From NCBI GenBank assembly GCA_029216955.1, contig JANAVB010012195.1, forward strand, positions 3,078,957-3,142,956: 64,000 nt of DNA. Reading direction: 5' to 3'. Position 1 is the stretch's first letter. The number at the start of each line of letters is the position of its first letter. Positions 21,745-33,262 of this stretch are shown one piece after another. Both the position numbers and the translations under genes were made by a program. The stretch is from Iris pallida (Eukaryota > Streptophyta > Magnoliopsida > Asparagales > Iridaceae). The notes below the pieces were generated by a model. That model was given only the letters and a program-made list of their open reading frames with translations. It was not told where the DNA came from and did not search any database.

Positions 21745-24658
21745 TGTTTTTGTGGTGGCTCATGCAGGTCAAGTTTGCCGTTTCGGTTACATGACTGTAC
21801 CAAACGGGCCTGCAGTATAGGATTAGAGTTTAGAATCTCATTCACCTACTTGACATCCTTCCTTGACTTCAAATTTCGAACTCTCGTTCGACCTCCTTGA
21901 ATTGCATCTTGCTTGACTTCTGCTACCGTAAATTCTTAGTTTCGTGTTTAGTAAGATGACTACACTAGTATATGCCCATAGGTTAAACACGTGGCTAGAT
22001 GGATTGCATTGACAATTATATGCATTGGGGTTTTATTTGAGTTATAATGACATTTATTTTCCTAGAAATACGATTTTAAGGATTAGTTAATTTCAAGTTG
22101 GGTAGTAGCGTATTACTGCCTCCAAAGGATAGTTGAAATTTTATTTTGCTATTACATGGTGGTATACACAAGAGAATAGCTAGATCGAGAAAACAAATTA
22201 TGATTTATGATTTTTGGAAATTATGAAATAGTTTATGATTTATTGGGATATGAAACCGATTTGGAAAACATCTTTAAATTGTGACACATAATTTACGATT
22301 AAGTTTAAGTTTGGATTGAATATGTTAAAGTTTATCTCGAATTTATTAAAGTGTTTTAAATTATAAGTTATGATTTTGTAAACGACTAGAGAATATGAAG
22401 GGTTATGATTTACGGTTTATTAGAGAGCTTGAGGTTTTAAATTGATTTTACGAGTTATGAATTATAGGTATTTAATTTTGAGCTTGAAGAGATAATGGTA
22501 AAAATTTGTTTGAAATATTTTTGGAAGATATGAAATCGACTTTGAAGGAAAATTTTAAATATTTAAAATTTGCTCATATGATCTATGATATATAAAGTTA
22601 TTTAGATTTCGAGTTTAAAGCCTTGATTATGGATATTTAAATTTTGGTAAAAAAAAAACTCACTTTTATAGAGTAGTTGTGACTTATTGGAAGCTAGATA
22701 TACGCATTTGAAGGATATAGAATTAAAATTCGGGAGTTATTTAAACGTTCCATTTTGTAGTATGAATTTCAACGAATAACTTATTAAATGTTGAGTTTAA
22801 GATTTGGAAAAAAAAAGGGGTTATTATTCAAGTTGCGATATGTAAGGGTTGTTTCGAGATTGACTAGAGATTTAAAATTGTGATTAAAGTTGACAGTCTA
22901 AGATAATTGAAATTTTGGCAAAGTATCTTAGAAATTTTATTGAAAAACTTTCGAGGAACTTGAAATTTTAGATTAGATCATATATTGGTAGAAGACCAAG
23001 AAGCAAGTAAGGTCACCCTAGTGAGATAGAAGTATTCCACATTAGATTGTCACGCCACCTATGATTATGATATTGCATATACACAAGTATAGTTAGTCAT
23101 CGACCAAACCGATGAACATATCTTTGACTTACTCGACCTTCCCTCAAACCTAGATCCTTATTCGTGACCCTCTAAATTGTTTGAAACTTAGAAATGATTG
23201 GAATCATTCCCTTGAGCATACCCTTATCTATGAGACTATCTTCCCTCTAGAAACTGTGTCCCTAACTTATTTTACCTTGACCTACGAGATTCATAATTAT
23301 CTTTATTTCGTGCTTTAACCTTTTATTTTTGTGCATTAATTAGTACCTTATGAAAACCCACTTTCTATTTTGATCATTTGGCGTTCCCTATCGTGACTTC
23401 AATATTTGGAGCACAATACTGGACTTTTTCTTCCAACAAATTTCACATGCAAGGCCTAGACGAGCTCACCTTCATGTAGGTATATTATGTCCCACTAAAA
23501 TACGTCCCCTTGTACTCTATTTTTATGGTACGACTTTCGGGCCATAAAGACTCAACCATAACCCCTACCATGGTACTGATATAGACTCCACCTAGACTCA
23601 ATTTTTTTTGACCTAATATGTGATTGCGATCTATTAAATGCTTAACTTTGCATTTATCTTGACTGCTCAACCCTTGTCATTTATTTTCATGTCTTATCTC
23701 GATTCACTTAGACAAATAACACCTTTTACTCTTCATGTAATATTAGCAACACTTACTTTTCTCTCTCCTAATTAAATTGCTTACTCATATTTCACTATGA
23801 TTTCTCCATTGTTTACGCAACCTTGTTCCTTGTTTGATTTCCTTATGCGAAATAAAAATTTGATCATGACAATCTTTGGTTAATAGAGGTTAGATTGGAG
23901 AACCCCACAGCATGGATAAATAATGTAGTTGATTAAGATAATTACAAGATTACGAGGTATAGATGGGACATAAATAAGTATGCGATAAATCCAAATATAT
24001 GAAGTAAGGAGTGATATATTATGTTTTGATGAAACACTCGAGGATAAATAGACTTCGCGAATTTCAAATTTGTTTTGAGGTAACTATATATCGAGTGAAA
24101 ATCTTCGAAAGTGTTGGTGGTTTAAGAACCAAATTTGTATATTAAATTTACGGATGCAATTTTTTGATAAGGACAATGTTGACGTTGCCTTCGATAGCAT
24201 ATAGTGTTATGATGATATTAGCTTTCAAGGATGACCAATTGTTGAAGAAAGAAACCTTTACATTTTTGATTAAGTTCTAAGATGAATATGAATATGAAGT
24301 TAAGATGAGTTTCATTTCTACCATCAAAAAGATGAGATTGTTGAATTCAAATTTTCAAGAGAGAGACTAATAAATATTTTAGAAATTTTTTTCTTTTTTC
24401 ATTGGGATTTAGTTATGAAAGTATGTTGTTAGTTTTCGGAATTTATCAAACATTGAAGACTGACTTTATATATCTTGGTACCTAAGGATGCACGATATAT
24501 TGACCAACAAATACAAATCGTAGTAAGGAGATTTTAACTTTTACTTGGGCCAATTGGTTGAAGGTTTAGAATTATAATTTTAGAGGAAAAATTTAACTTG
24601 GGAAGATATATATAAAGTGAGCTAGTATAATGGGGATTATGGAATTCAAATTTGAGAC
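21745..24658 (+). other. LARD-1 internal non-coding region
   Basis: Begins with the GTGGTGG..CATGCAGG leader. The rest is AT-rich with no retroviral domain in any frame. The section at about 23330-23530 is conserved with LARD-2, including ACAAATTTCACATGCAAG and CGTCCCCTTGTACTCTAT. That suggests a cis-acting RNA function such as packaging, or simply common descent. Confidence 0.6.
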
Positions 24659-27631
24659 TGTAGCTCCCCTTCCCGGAATTTTAAAATATTTTTATTTATT
24701 TATTTGATTTAAATGGTAATTTTAGAATTTTTGTAAATAATTATTTAGTTAATTATTATGGTAGATGATTTTTAATCATGATTAAATTTGGAGTACAAGG
24801 CGACTAAGAATCATGGCACGGATAGCTCAGTAGCGTGCTTTGACTAGTGTTTAGTTATGGTAGGGGAAGACCGAGCAATAGTGATGTCCTAACTAGGAAA
24901 ACCAGGCCAAGTCATGACATGACCGTTATAAATAGTTTAATTATTGATTATTAATACTATTTGACGTTTAGGAGACCCGGTTGTACCAAACTAGTCAAAC
25001 TGGACTCGAACCGAGCCCAAGCCCTGGTAGTGATGCGATGCATCCAAAGACAGACCATGTAGGGATATTTTATGTGTGTACAAATATTTTTAATTAAATT
25101 AGGACTTGACGTATATTTTCTAGATATTAGATTATTTGTAAAAAAATTGGTATTATTATTATTATTTATAGTTTTATAATGATTATGTGATTTTCTGAGC
25201 CAGATAAAGGGGTATGCTGGTTAGGTTAACCAAAACCACTCTTGGTTTATATTTTATTGATTTTACGTTCACAATTAATATGAAGGGTATTATTTATGCA
25301 GTTAATAAATCCGTTATTAATTAATTTAGATAAGTGTATCTATATAAATATATATATAGCATTTAGATGCTAATTAGATATTATGGAGAATAATATATGT
25401 TTGTGCATATGCATAGATATATATATAGATATATATTATATACAAAAAGATATAAATGAAAAGAAGTATTAAAAACAAAGAAAAAGGAAAAAGAGAAACA
25501 AATAAGAATAAAAATCCCATGCACACTCGGGCCCAGGCCCAAGCCCCTCCAACCCCGGCCCAACTGAATCCCCACAAACCCGAGAGTATTGAGTATTCCT
25601 TTTCACAGTAGACCCAAGTCTGCTGGTTCCCACCCGAACTAAACTTGCGTTCATGTATATATATACATATGTATAGGCGAGAGAGAAAGAGAGATTGCTC
25701 GACAACCATATACTCTAAACCCTAACTCCTCGACACAACCTCCGCCACCACCCTGCGCGCGCGCGCTCCCCGCCGCGGTCTGGTCGGCCGTCGACCGGCG
25801 ACGGAGTCGCCGTAGAGCTTCGCGCGCGCGCCACGTGAACCAGGAGACAGCAGCAGACACGTGTAGGGAGGCCTACTTTGTGAGGCAACCACGACCTCCA
25901 CGCTCGTCCTCTTGACGAACTGATTCCTCAGGTACGAAGCTAACCTATAGGCATTCGATCCCCTTCAGATAGTTCTTTTTAATTTGTTTTGTACGCGACG
26001 GAAATGGAGCCCCAAAATCGAGAAAAACCTCGATTTCCTGGGTATAAAAACTGCCCCAACGCCCAATATTCGCGGTCGAATTGCGACCAGAACATCGCAA
26101 ATTTTGGAAAACCGCCTGAACAGATTTCTAGACAACCTAACCAAGAAGAAAACCCTGTTTTTAGATTTAATTCTTGTGATTTATTTTCTGTTTAAAATTA
26201 GGATAAAGTTGACGAAAAATCTGTTTTCAAAAACTAGAAAAACCTTCCACACGACGTGCGTCCCGCCATTCTGGGCGACGTGGTCGTGCACCGTAAGCAT
26301 CGAAAGCTGCGTAACGGTTTCATGGTCGTGTGGGCTTTGACAGAATTCAAATTGGCCGTGTGTGCGCGACAAATTTGATGCGTATCCGTCGAAATTCACC
26401 GTATCGTACACTTTGCAAATTCTTCAATTACTTTGTGCGCGCTCGTCAGATCGAGACGAAACTTGTGCCATCAGGACCGTATCATTTTTCTGGTCCTGCA
26501 TGCCAAGTTTGGTCCGATTCTGAGACAGTTGATAAAATTACCGCTTTGCGGGCCCTACGGTCCCACTCAACGGGCGATTTTGTGTACGGGCCGCTGGAAT
26601 CCAACTTTGGACATACGGTTGGGTTCGTATCGGAAAATCGGATCCGTAGACATATAGTTTGATAACTTTAGAGACCGTTGACTCTGGTACGCTTTTCGGT
26701 ACAAAGCGGGTCCAACGACGGATATCGTTTTTGTCCGAAATTATCGTTTTGCCCCTGTGTCCATAATTGGACTTAAGGACAGACAATCCTAACTAATTTG
26801 ACTATTCTGAGAACGTTGGTAATGTTTATTTTAGCATTCGGAGACTTCTACATGTGTTGACTGATTGTGGCTCATTGTGTGGTATAGTATTGGTTTCTCC
26901 AGCTAAGGACCTCAGGCAAGTGCACTTTCTGATTGCTTTCCGATTCATAGTAGTCTTTTCATTTCATGTCTATACATATATCTTGCTGCTTGTTGACACG
27001 CTCGTCACACAGAGTATTCGGGAGGGGAAATATCTTAGTAGACATGTGGACTACCCAGAACTATCCCATGATGTCTATTCGTGAACAATAGCATCTGCAC
27101 ACGACACGTGTAGATGTCGGATTTACCCCCTAGCCGTTCACATGTCGAATTAGATATTTCACACCACCTAGATAGATGTCTTTTATTAGTTTTTCTTTGT
27201 TTACTTCTCTATCGTGCTATGTCATCAGTTTTCTTACTAGCTTTCATATTCCATATGCTATTTTCATGTCTTGTTAATTCTATTGTATTTTGTATTGCCG
27301 TCGGTTTGTGTACTTGTTCCATTCCTGACTGGAAACCAATATTTTTCAGGTTTAGCCGTGATTACTCTTAACACTGGGGAAGGCTTGGGTATGCTGATGA
27401 CAACCTAGAGATAGATAGCAGTGGTTTTGTTTTTCATTAATTGCGAGAACCTGTATTTCTTTTAATTTAAATGTTGTAACTGTTGTAATAAATTTAGAAA
27501 TATGAATGAGCAGCAATTTTTTTTATTTAGCATCTATTTCTTGCGGGCTTGACAGCGTTCTACCGCCGACTCTGCGGCGTAGGCTGGCTTAGACACGTCT
27601 CGTATCCGAAAAACGGGTACGGGCCGTGACA
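24659..27631 (+). repeat. 5' LTR of LARD-2
   Basis: 2973 bp. It contains an AT microsatellite region near 25330-25470, a GC-rich block with CG dinucleotide runs (about 25735-25850), and AT-rich sequence. Compared with the 3' LTR it shows about 6 differences in a 145-base sample near 25990-26135. The empty site matching the Helitron insertion in the other LTR is at about 25171-25180. Confidence 0.9.
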
Positions 27632-30600
27632 AGTTTTTGTGGTGGCCCATGCAGGTCAGTTTTTGCAAAAGATTGCGAACTCGTGATGGTATGTTAGTCG
27701 TACTATTACGAGCCTGCGCCCAGGAAATGCTCATTCACAATTAGGAATAAAAAATAATTTAGGAGAATAACTAGGACTAGGAGTCCCTTGTTCAAATTGA
27801 CCGTTGGGTAGTTAAGGTTATTAGATAGGCCATGCAATTTAGATAACTTGTTAGATCCCTATAGGTACACTATTACTTTTGATATGGCAATGTGATCCAA
27901 TGTGGACATACTACTTGCTTGGTATGTTAGGCTTGCCTAGAATTAAGGCATTAATTTTGATAAACTGTTTAAATTTTCTTTTATTAGATATAAATCTTAT
28001 ATCATAATTTAGAATTGTCTGCTTGAATTCTATTTTGCTATAAGGGATTGGTTTATAAATTCTGATTCTGCTATTCATATACCAATCTCAAGGTAAATTG
28101 GTTCAAAGTTTTCCCCTCAACTAATTGAAATATATATGAGATAAATGTTAGGATGTTCTTATTTTTACTGTCTTCAGTTATTTCCTCCCCGGTCAACCTT
28201 TTACTTTAAGGATTGAGACTCATAGGTAGATGTTTACGCTGTCTATCATAGTCAACCTGTTGAAACTCTAGCAGCTCCTTGAAGTCCTTAGGAATATAGT
28301 TAGAGTAATTAAATGACTGCGATGACTAGATAGCAGCACACTGTCGCCAATTGTTTGAGAGTGGATAGTGTGGGTTCACTGCAGCCAGCAGCGCACTGGC
28401 GAGGCACAACCTATAGAAATGAAACCATTTTGAGGATCATAGGTTATAGAACATTGCTAAAACTATGTCGTAGTAGACCTCTTAGGTCTTAGATACCCTT
28501 GTGTCAATATAAGGTGGAGTACCTGATAGCTTATCATACTTGAATCCCGGAACCAAGGGTTTGTCACAGCCAGAGTATACAGGCGAGGCATAATTCTCGG
28601 AAAAATAATTTCAGATGTGATTACAAGTTTAGGATACTATAGAGGATATGGACTGCCCTGTATGACCCTAAGATCCAAAACCAATACTAGAGTAAGTTCT
28701 GTAAGTTGAGTAGCATGTCTTTCAACCTGGCATTTCGTGGTCCTTGTGATCCATTGACGAGGTAACTGACCGACACTAATAGGTTTACTTAGAAAATAGA
28801 ACTCAGAAGCCCATAACCCCTTAATCGACCAAGGCCTTATGGATAGAGGATAGTCGGATGACTGTACAGGCAAGAACACCAGGTAAGGATTTGATTTTCT
28901 CAAAACTCGAACTACCTGTATCTCTTTTCAAAAATCTCGCGTACTTGTATTTTGACTATCTTGACCAACGCTGCTATTACAGCCTAGTTTTTGCAAGCTT
29001 ACTCTTTTATCGAGCTTGATTCAAGACATATGTTTATTGGGGACGTCCGCTAACATATTGTCTAATTGGAATCATTGTATTACGGTCTGATCAACCATGA
29101 TGTATTGGTTCGCCCTTCATTTAATTACCCTTTGTGGATTGAGATGTAGATGTCTCTAGGATCTCATCCGCGACTGCTTTGACAACTCCTCTTGAATTAA
29201 ACATTCGTCCTTGAATCATGTAATTGTGTTCAGTGACATCTCTCTTGAACTCTTTATCGTTTTCGTCTTCACTGATTGGAAAGACGAAAGTTCGTAATTG
29301 ATAGATAGATACAGAGTATCCCCATGGCTATGATAGTTGTATATGCAAGTGTAGCTACCATCGGCCAGCCCTGTGACAGGAACCTTGCCACCATATCCTA
29401 GCCTCTAAGGTGGGTAGACTGTAAGCCTCTAAAATTTTGGGATACGAAGATTACCGATTGACTAGAATGATTTTCCACTAGGATGATAATTAATGCCCTA
29501 TGAACTCCCACTTTCCATTTAGATCATTTTGTGTCCCGGCCGTGTCATTAATATTCGGAGCACGAGACCAGCTATTACCTTCCAACAAATTTTATATGCA
29601 AGATCTAGACGAGTCCACCTTCCTCTAGGTATATCATGTCCCACTCAAACTCGTCCCCTTGTACTCTATTTTCGTGCTACGACTTTCAGGACTAGCTATA
29701 AACCTTACCACAATACCGGTATACTTTCCGACTTCCACTAGAGCCTCAACCTTGACTCAATTCCTTCGACCCAATGCGTAGTGGTGATCTACTCGAAGTC
29801 CACTACGCACACGCCACTAGTGTTCTATCTAATTGAGGTCTCATGTGTTACTTAAATATAAAAGTCACTGAAGGCGCATTTTGAGCTTAAGGGACCTAGC
29901 TAACCAATTTGACGGGCAACTAACTCAACCCCTTGGATAGAAACCTATTCTAGAATACCCTAATCTAGTAGGAATAGCTTTATCATGGGAATCTTGTCCA
30001 ATTCATAGAGATTGCAGTCCAAGGTTCATCCAACCAACTAGTAACGTCCAGATAGGGAATCCATTAAGACCCAGTACAACCCATCCATGCATACCACCAT
30101 ATTTGGACTATAGCACTGAACTATTTAAAATTGGCCGCTATAACTATTATGTAATCTCCACCCCCTTAGAATATGATATCATTGGTAACCACTATTCCAT
30201 CTACCTGGACGTCGTGATACGATCTTGTATTGCATTTATATCCCTTGCTCGTGTGTTTAAATAAGCACGGAAAAGATTACAACCTGAATTTCTCAAATTC
30301 CGTTCTATTGCGAAACCTTGTTTAGAATTTCGGAAACAAAATTTCTGTATTGCATGGATTGCAAGCCCTCTAAGAGCGAAGGGTCATTCGATGTAGCAAG
30401 TGACTGGACTAGAGTAGCCCAATCTAGCAAATAAGGCTATAGGTTCATAAATACTCTTTCTACCTGTATTATTGTATATTCTCTACCGCTCTTAAACTTC
30501 ATAATTGCTCTTGATTGCTCTTCCTTATCTTTCTGTCCTCTCTATTGCAAATAGAAGAAGGTCATCCTTATTAGAATTCACCAAAATTTCTTAGCTACTT

Positions 30601-30926
30601 GTGTAAATTACTGCTTGCTAAGTTCGGGTTGCTTGATAGATACGAGAGGATTATAGATACCATATGCCTAGATATTTGTTGGTAGGATTGTTAGTATCAG
30701 TTAGAAGATTTTAAGATTTTAGTGTGAGGAGTAGTGTGACCAAAGGTGGGTAGAAGTCCTGGAGGCTATTTGGCTAGGAGAAGAATACAAACTATTTTTG
30801 AAGAATTAACATTTGAGAAGATTGTGGTAATAGTGGATTTATTCCTTGACTTTTATTTTTTTAAATTTTAGGCATGGTTATGAGTTAGAATTTCGAGGAC
30901 GAAATTATTTTTAAGGTGGGTAGATT
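27632..30926 (+). other. LARD-2 internal non-coding region
   Basis: No ORF longer than about 90 codons and no retroviral motif in any frame. The leader at 27632-27660 carries a candidate primer-binding word TGGTGGCCCATGCAGG. The 3' end has a purine-rich tract (AAGGTGGGTAGATT) at 30913-30926. The section at about 29485-29700 is shared with LARD-1. Confidence 0.65.
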
Positions 30927-31445
30927 TGTAGCTCCCCTTCCCGGAATTTGAAATATTTTATTTATTATTTGATTTAAATGGTAATTTTAGAATATTTGTA
31001 AATAATTATTTAGTTAATTATTACGGTAGATGATTTTTAATCATGATTAAATTTGGAGTACAAGACGACTAAGAATCATGGCACGAATAGCTCAGTAGCG
31101 TGCTTTGACTAGTGTTTAGTCATGGTAGGAGAAGACCAAGCCATAGTGATGTCCTAACTAGGAAAACCAGGCCAAATTGTGACATGACCGTTATAAATAG
31201 TTTAATTATTCATTATTAATACTATTTGACGTTTAGGAGACCCGGTTGTACCAAACTAGTCAAACTGGACTCGAATCGAGCCCAAGCCCTGGTAGTGATG
31301 CGGTGCATCCAAAGACAGACCATGTAGGGATATTTTATGTGTGTACAAATATTTTTAATTAAATTAGGACTTGACGTATATTTTCTAGATATTAGATTAT
31401 TTGTACAAAATTGGTATTATTATTATTATTATTATTTATAGTTTA

Positions 31446-32352
31446 CTAGTGGATAACCCTGCCATAATGGCACGGACACGAACCCGGCCTTCCCGACGTA
31501 GGCGTGCAGGCACCGGGCCAGTGCCAGGGAGTTCCGGACGGAGACGCGGCCTCCTAACCCGGCCTTCTCGACTTCGGCATGCAGGCACCGGGCCAGCGCC
31601 AGAGACCCGAGCCCGACGGAGGCGGACACGACAAAGACCACGGTGTCGGCGTTCAGAGCTGCGTGGGGCCTCATGGAGGCGAAGACGAGCAGGGTCGTCG
31701 TGGGGCGTCCGAGGGCGGCGAGGCCCGAGACGGCGGTGATCCAGGAGACGACGTCCCTGTGCGGCATTCCGTCGAACACCCGCAGGACGTGGTCGGCAGA
31801 GCCGCGTCGAGAGTAGGCGGTGAGCAGGACGGTCTGCACGAAGTGGTCGGACCGAAATCTGAGGAGGAGGGCGTGTGCGTGGAGAGACCTAGTGGCGGCA
31901 GCGACGGTGGTGGTATTGAGCAAGGAAGAGAAGGTGTGAGAGTCGGAAAGGACGTGGCGGCGGAGCATTTGGGAGTAGATGGAGAGTGGGTCGGCGTAGA
32001 TGGCGATGGCGGTGTTGAAGGAGAAGGGGTTGGGGTTGGTCATGGCGGAGAAGAAGGAGGCGGCGAAGGAAGGGTCCGCATCGACGGCGTGGTGGAGGAG
32101 GTTGCTTGCGATGAAGGGGTTGCGGAAGAGACCGGCGACAACGGTGTGGGCGAGGGTGGAGCGGAGGCGACGGAGGGAGGGACGGTACAAGAGAAACTAG
32201 AGGAGGGGGTGCCGTTGGAATAACCGGTTGCTCCGTACCCAACATGGGACCTCCTCCTCTCTTATAGAGAGAGGGACAATTTAGTCCTTTCATCATTGTC
32301 GAACCAAAGCACATGGGTCGGACCAAAAACCCATTGTGCTTTATATTATATA
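31446..32352 (-). mobile_element. Non-autonomous Helitron copy A (3' member of a tandem pair)
   Basis: Read on the minus strand it ends with a short hairpin (TGCCATTATGGCA), then GGGTTATCCA, then CTAG at 31449-31446, followed by T. This is the classical Helitron 3' terminus. Its 5' end abuts the CTAG of copy B directly and reads TATATAATATAAAGC, where TC would be expected as the first two bases. 907 bp. No Rep/helicase gene is present. It carries a PPR gene fragment. Confidence 0.8.
31450..32190 (-). pseudogene. PPR protein fragment captured in Helitron A
   Basis: A minus-strand open frame of about 250 codons resembles the N-terminal half of a plant PLS-class pentatricopeptide repeat protein, a family that binds organellar RNA. 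Seen are NPNPFSFNTAIAIYADPLSI, DSHTFSSLLNTT, VLRVFDGMPHRDVVSWITAV, and two copies of LALARCLHA followed by VEKAGLGG or VGKAGFVS. The duplicated LALARCLHA unit and read-through into Helitron and LTR sequence show that this is a captured, rearranged piece. No C-terminal E/DYW domain is present. Confidence 0.75.
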
Positions 32353-33262
32353 CTAGTGGATAACTCGTGCCATAATGGCACGGACACGAACCCGACCTTA
32401 TCGACGTAGGCGTGCAGGCACCGGGCCAGCGCCAGGGAGTTCTGGACGGAGACGCGGCCTCCGAACCCGGCCTTTTCGACGTAGGCGTTCAGGCACCGGG
32501 CCAACGCCAGGGACCCGAGCCCTGCGGAGACGGACACGGCAGAGACCACGGTGGCGGCATTCGGGGCGGTGTGAGACCTCATAGAGGCGAAGACGCGCAG
32601 GGCCGTCGCGGGACGTCCGAGTGCGGCAAGGCCCGAGACGGCGGCGGTCCAGGAGACGACGTCCCTGTGCGGCATTCCGTCGAACACCCGCAGGACGTGA
32701 TCGGCGGAGCTACGTCAGGAATAGGCGGTGAGCAAGACGGTCTGCACGAAGGGGTCGGACCAGAATCCGAGGAGGAGGGCGTGTGTGGAGCGACTTGGTG
32801 GCGACGGCGGCGGCGGTGGTGTTGAGCAAGGAAGAGAAGGTGTGGGAGTCGGGAGGGACGCAGCGGCGAAGCATTTGGAAGTAGATGGAGAGTGGGTCGT
32901 CGAATATGGCGATGGCGGTGTTGAAGGAGAAGGGGTTGGGATTGGTCATGGCGGAGAAGAGGGAGGTGGCAAAGGAAGGGTCGGCGTCGACGGCGCGGTG
33001 GAGGAGGCTGCTTGCGACGAAGGGGTTGCGGAAGAGGTCGGCGACGACGACGTGGGCGAGGATGGAGCGGAGGCGACGGAGGGAGGGGCGGTGCAAGAGG
33101 AGCTGGAGGCGGGGGTACCGTTGGAACAACCGGTTACATGCTCCGCACCCAACATGGGACCTCCTCCCCTCTTATAGAGAGAGGGACAATTTAGTCCTTT
33201 CATCATCGTTGAACCAAAGCACATGGGTCGGACCAAAAATCCACTGTGCTTTATATTATAGA
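32353..33262 (-). mobile_element. Non-autonomous Helitron copy B (5' member of a tandem pair)
   Basis: On the minus strand it starts TCTATAATATAAAGC at 33262, preceded by A. It ends with a perfect 8-bp-stem hairpin CGTGCCATTATGGCACG, spacer AGTTATCCA, and CTAG at 32356-32353. 910 bp, same layout as copy A. The pair as a whole is inserted between A and T of the LARD-2 LTR, the expected Helitron target. By eye copies A and B differ by about a tenth of positions, more than the two LARD-2 LTRs do. Confidence 0.83.
32380..33129 (-). pseudogene. PPR protein fragment captured in Helitron B
   Basis: Same captured gene as in copy A, in two frames: 33129-32710 (LFRNPFVASSLLHRAVDADP, NPNPFSFNTAIAIFDDPLSI) and 32687-32375 (FDGMPHRDVVSWTAAVSGLA, then the doubled LALARCL unit). 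Frame changes near 32700-32780 split it. It matches the PPR consensus better than copy A in the second half (SWTAAVSGLAALGRPATALR). Confidence 0.75.

Larger units (their letters stand above)
18436..24658 (+). mobile_element. LARD-1: long-LTR element with gene-less internal region
   Basis: It begins TGTAAACCCC at 18436, inside the gypsy-A integrase. The LTR runs to GGGGCGTTATA at 21744 and is followed by the leader TGTTTTTGTGGTGG and CATGCAGG. The internal region to 24658 has no gag or pol. It is interrupted by LARD-2 and resumes at 35709. Its 3' LTR was not found, so the right end seems deleted. A block at about 23330-23530 is clearly similar to LARD-2 at about 29485-29700, so the two are related large retrotransposon derivatives that need another element's proteins. 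Confidence 0.72.

Noticed and set aside
25984..27371. Frames of 70-118 codons duplicated at 34072-35458
   Set aside because: The duplication is explained by the two LTRs of LARD-2. The translations show no domain and are not conserved better than the DNA.
31579..33177. Long Gly/Glu-rich plus-strand frames
   Set aside because: Antisense shadows of the GC-rich PPR fragments.
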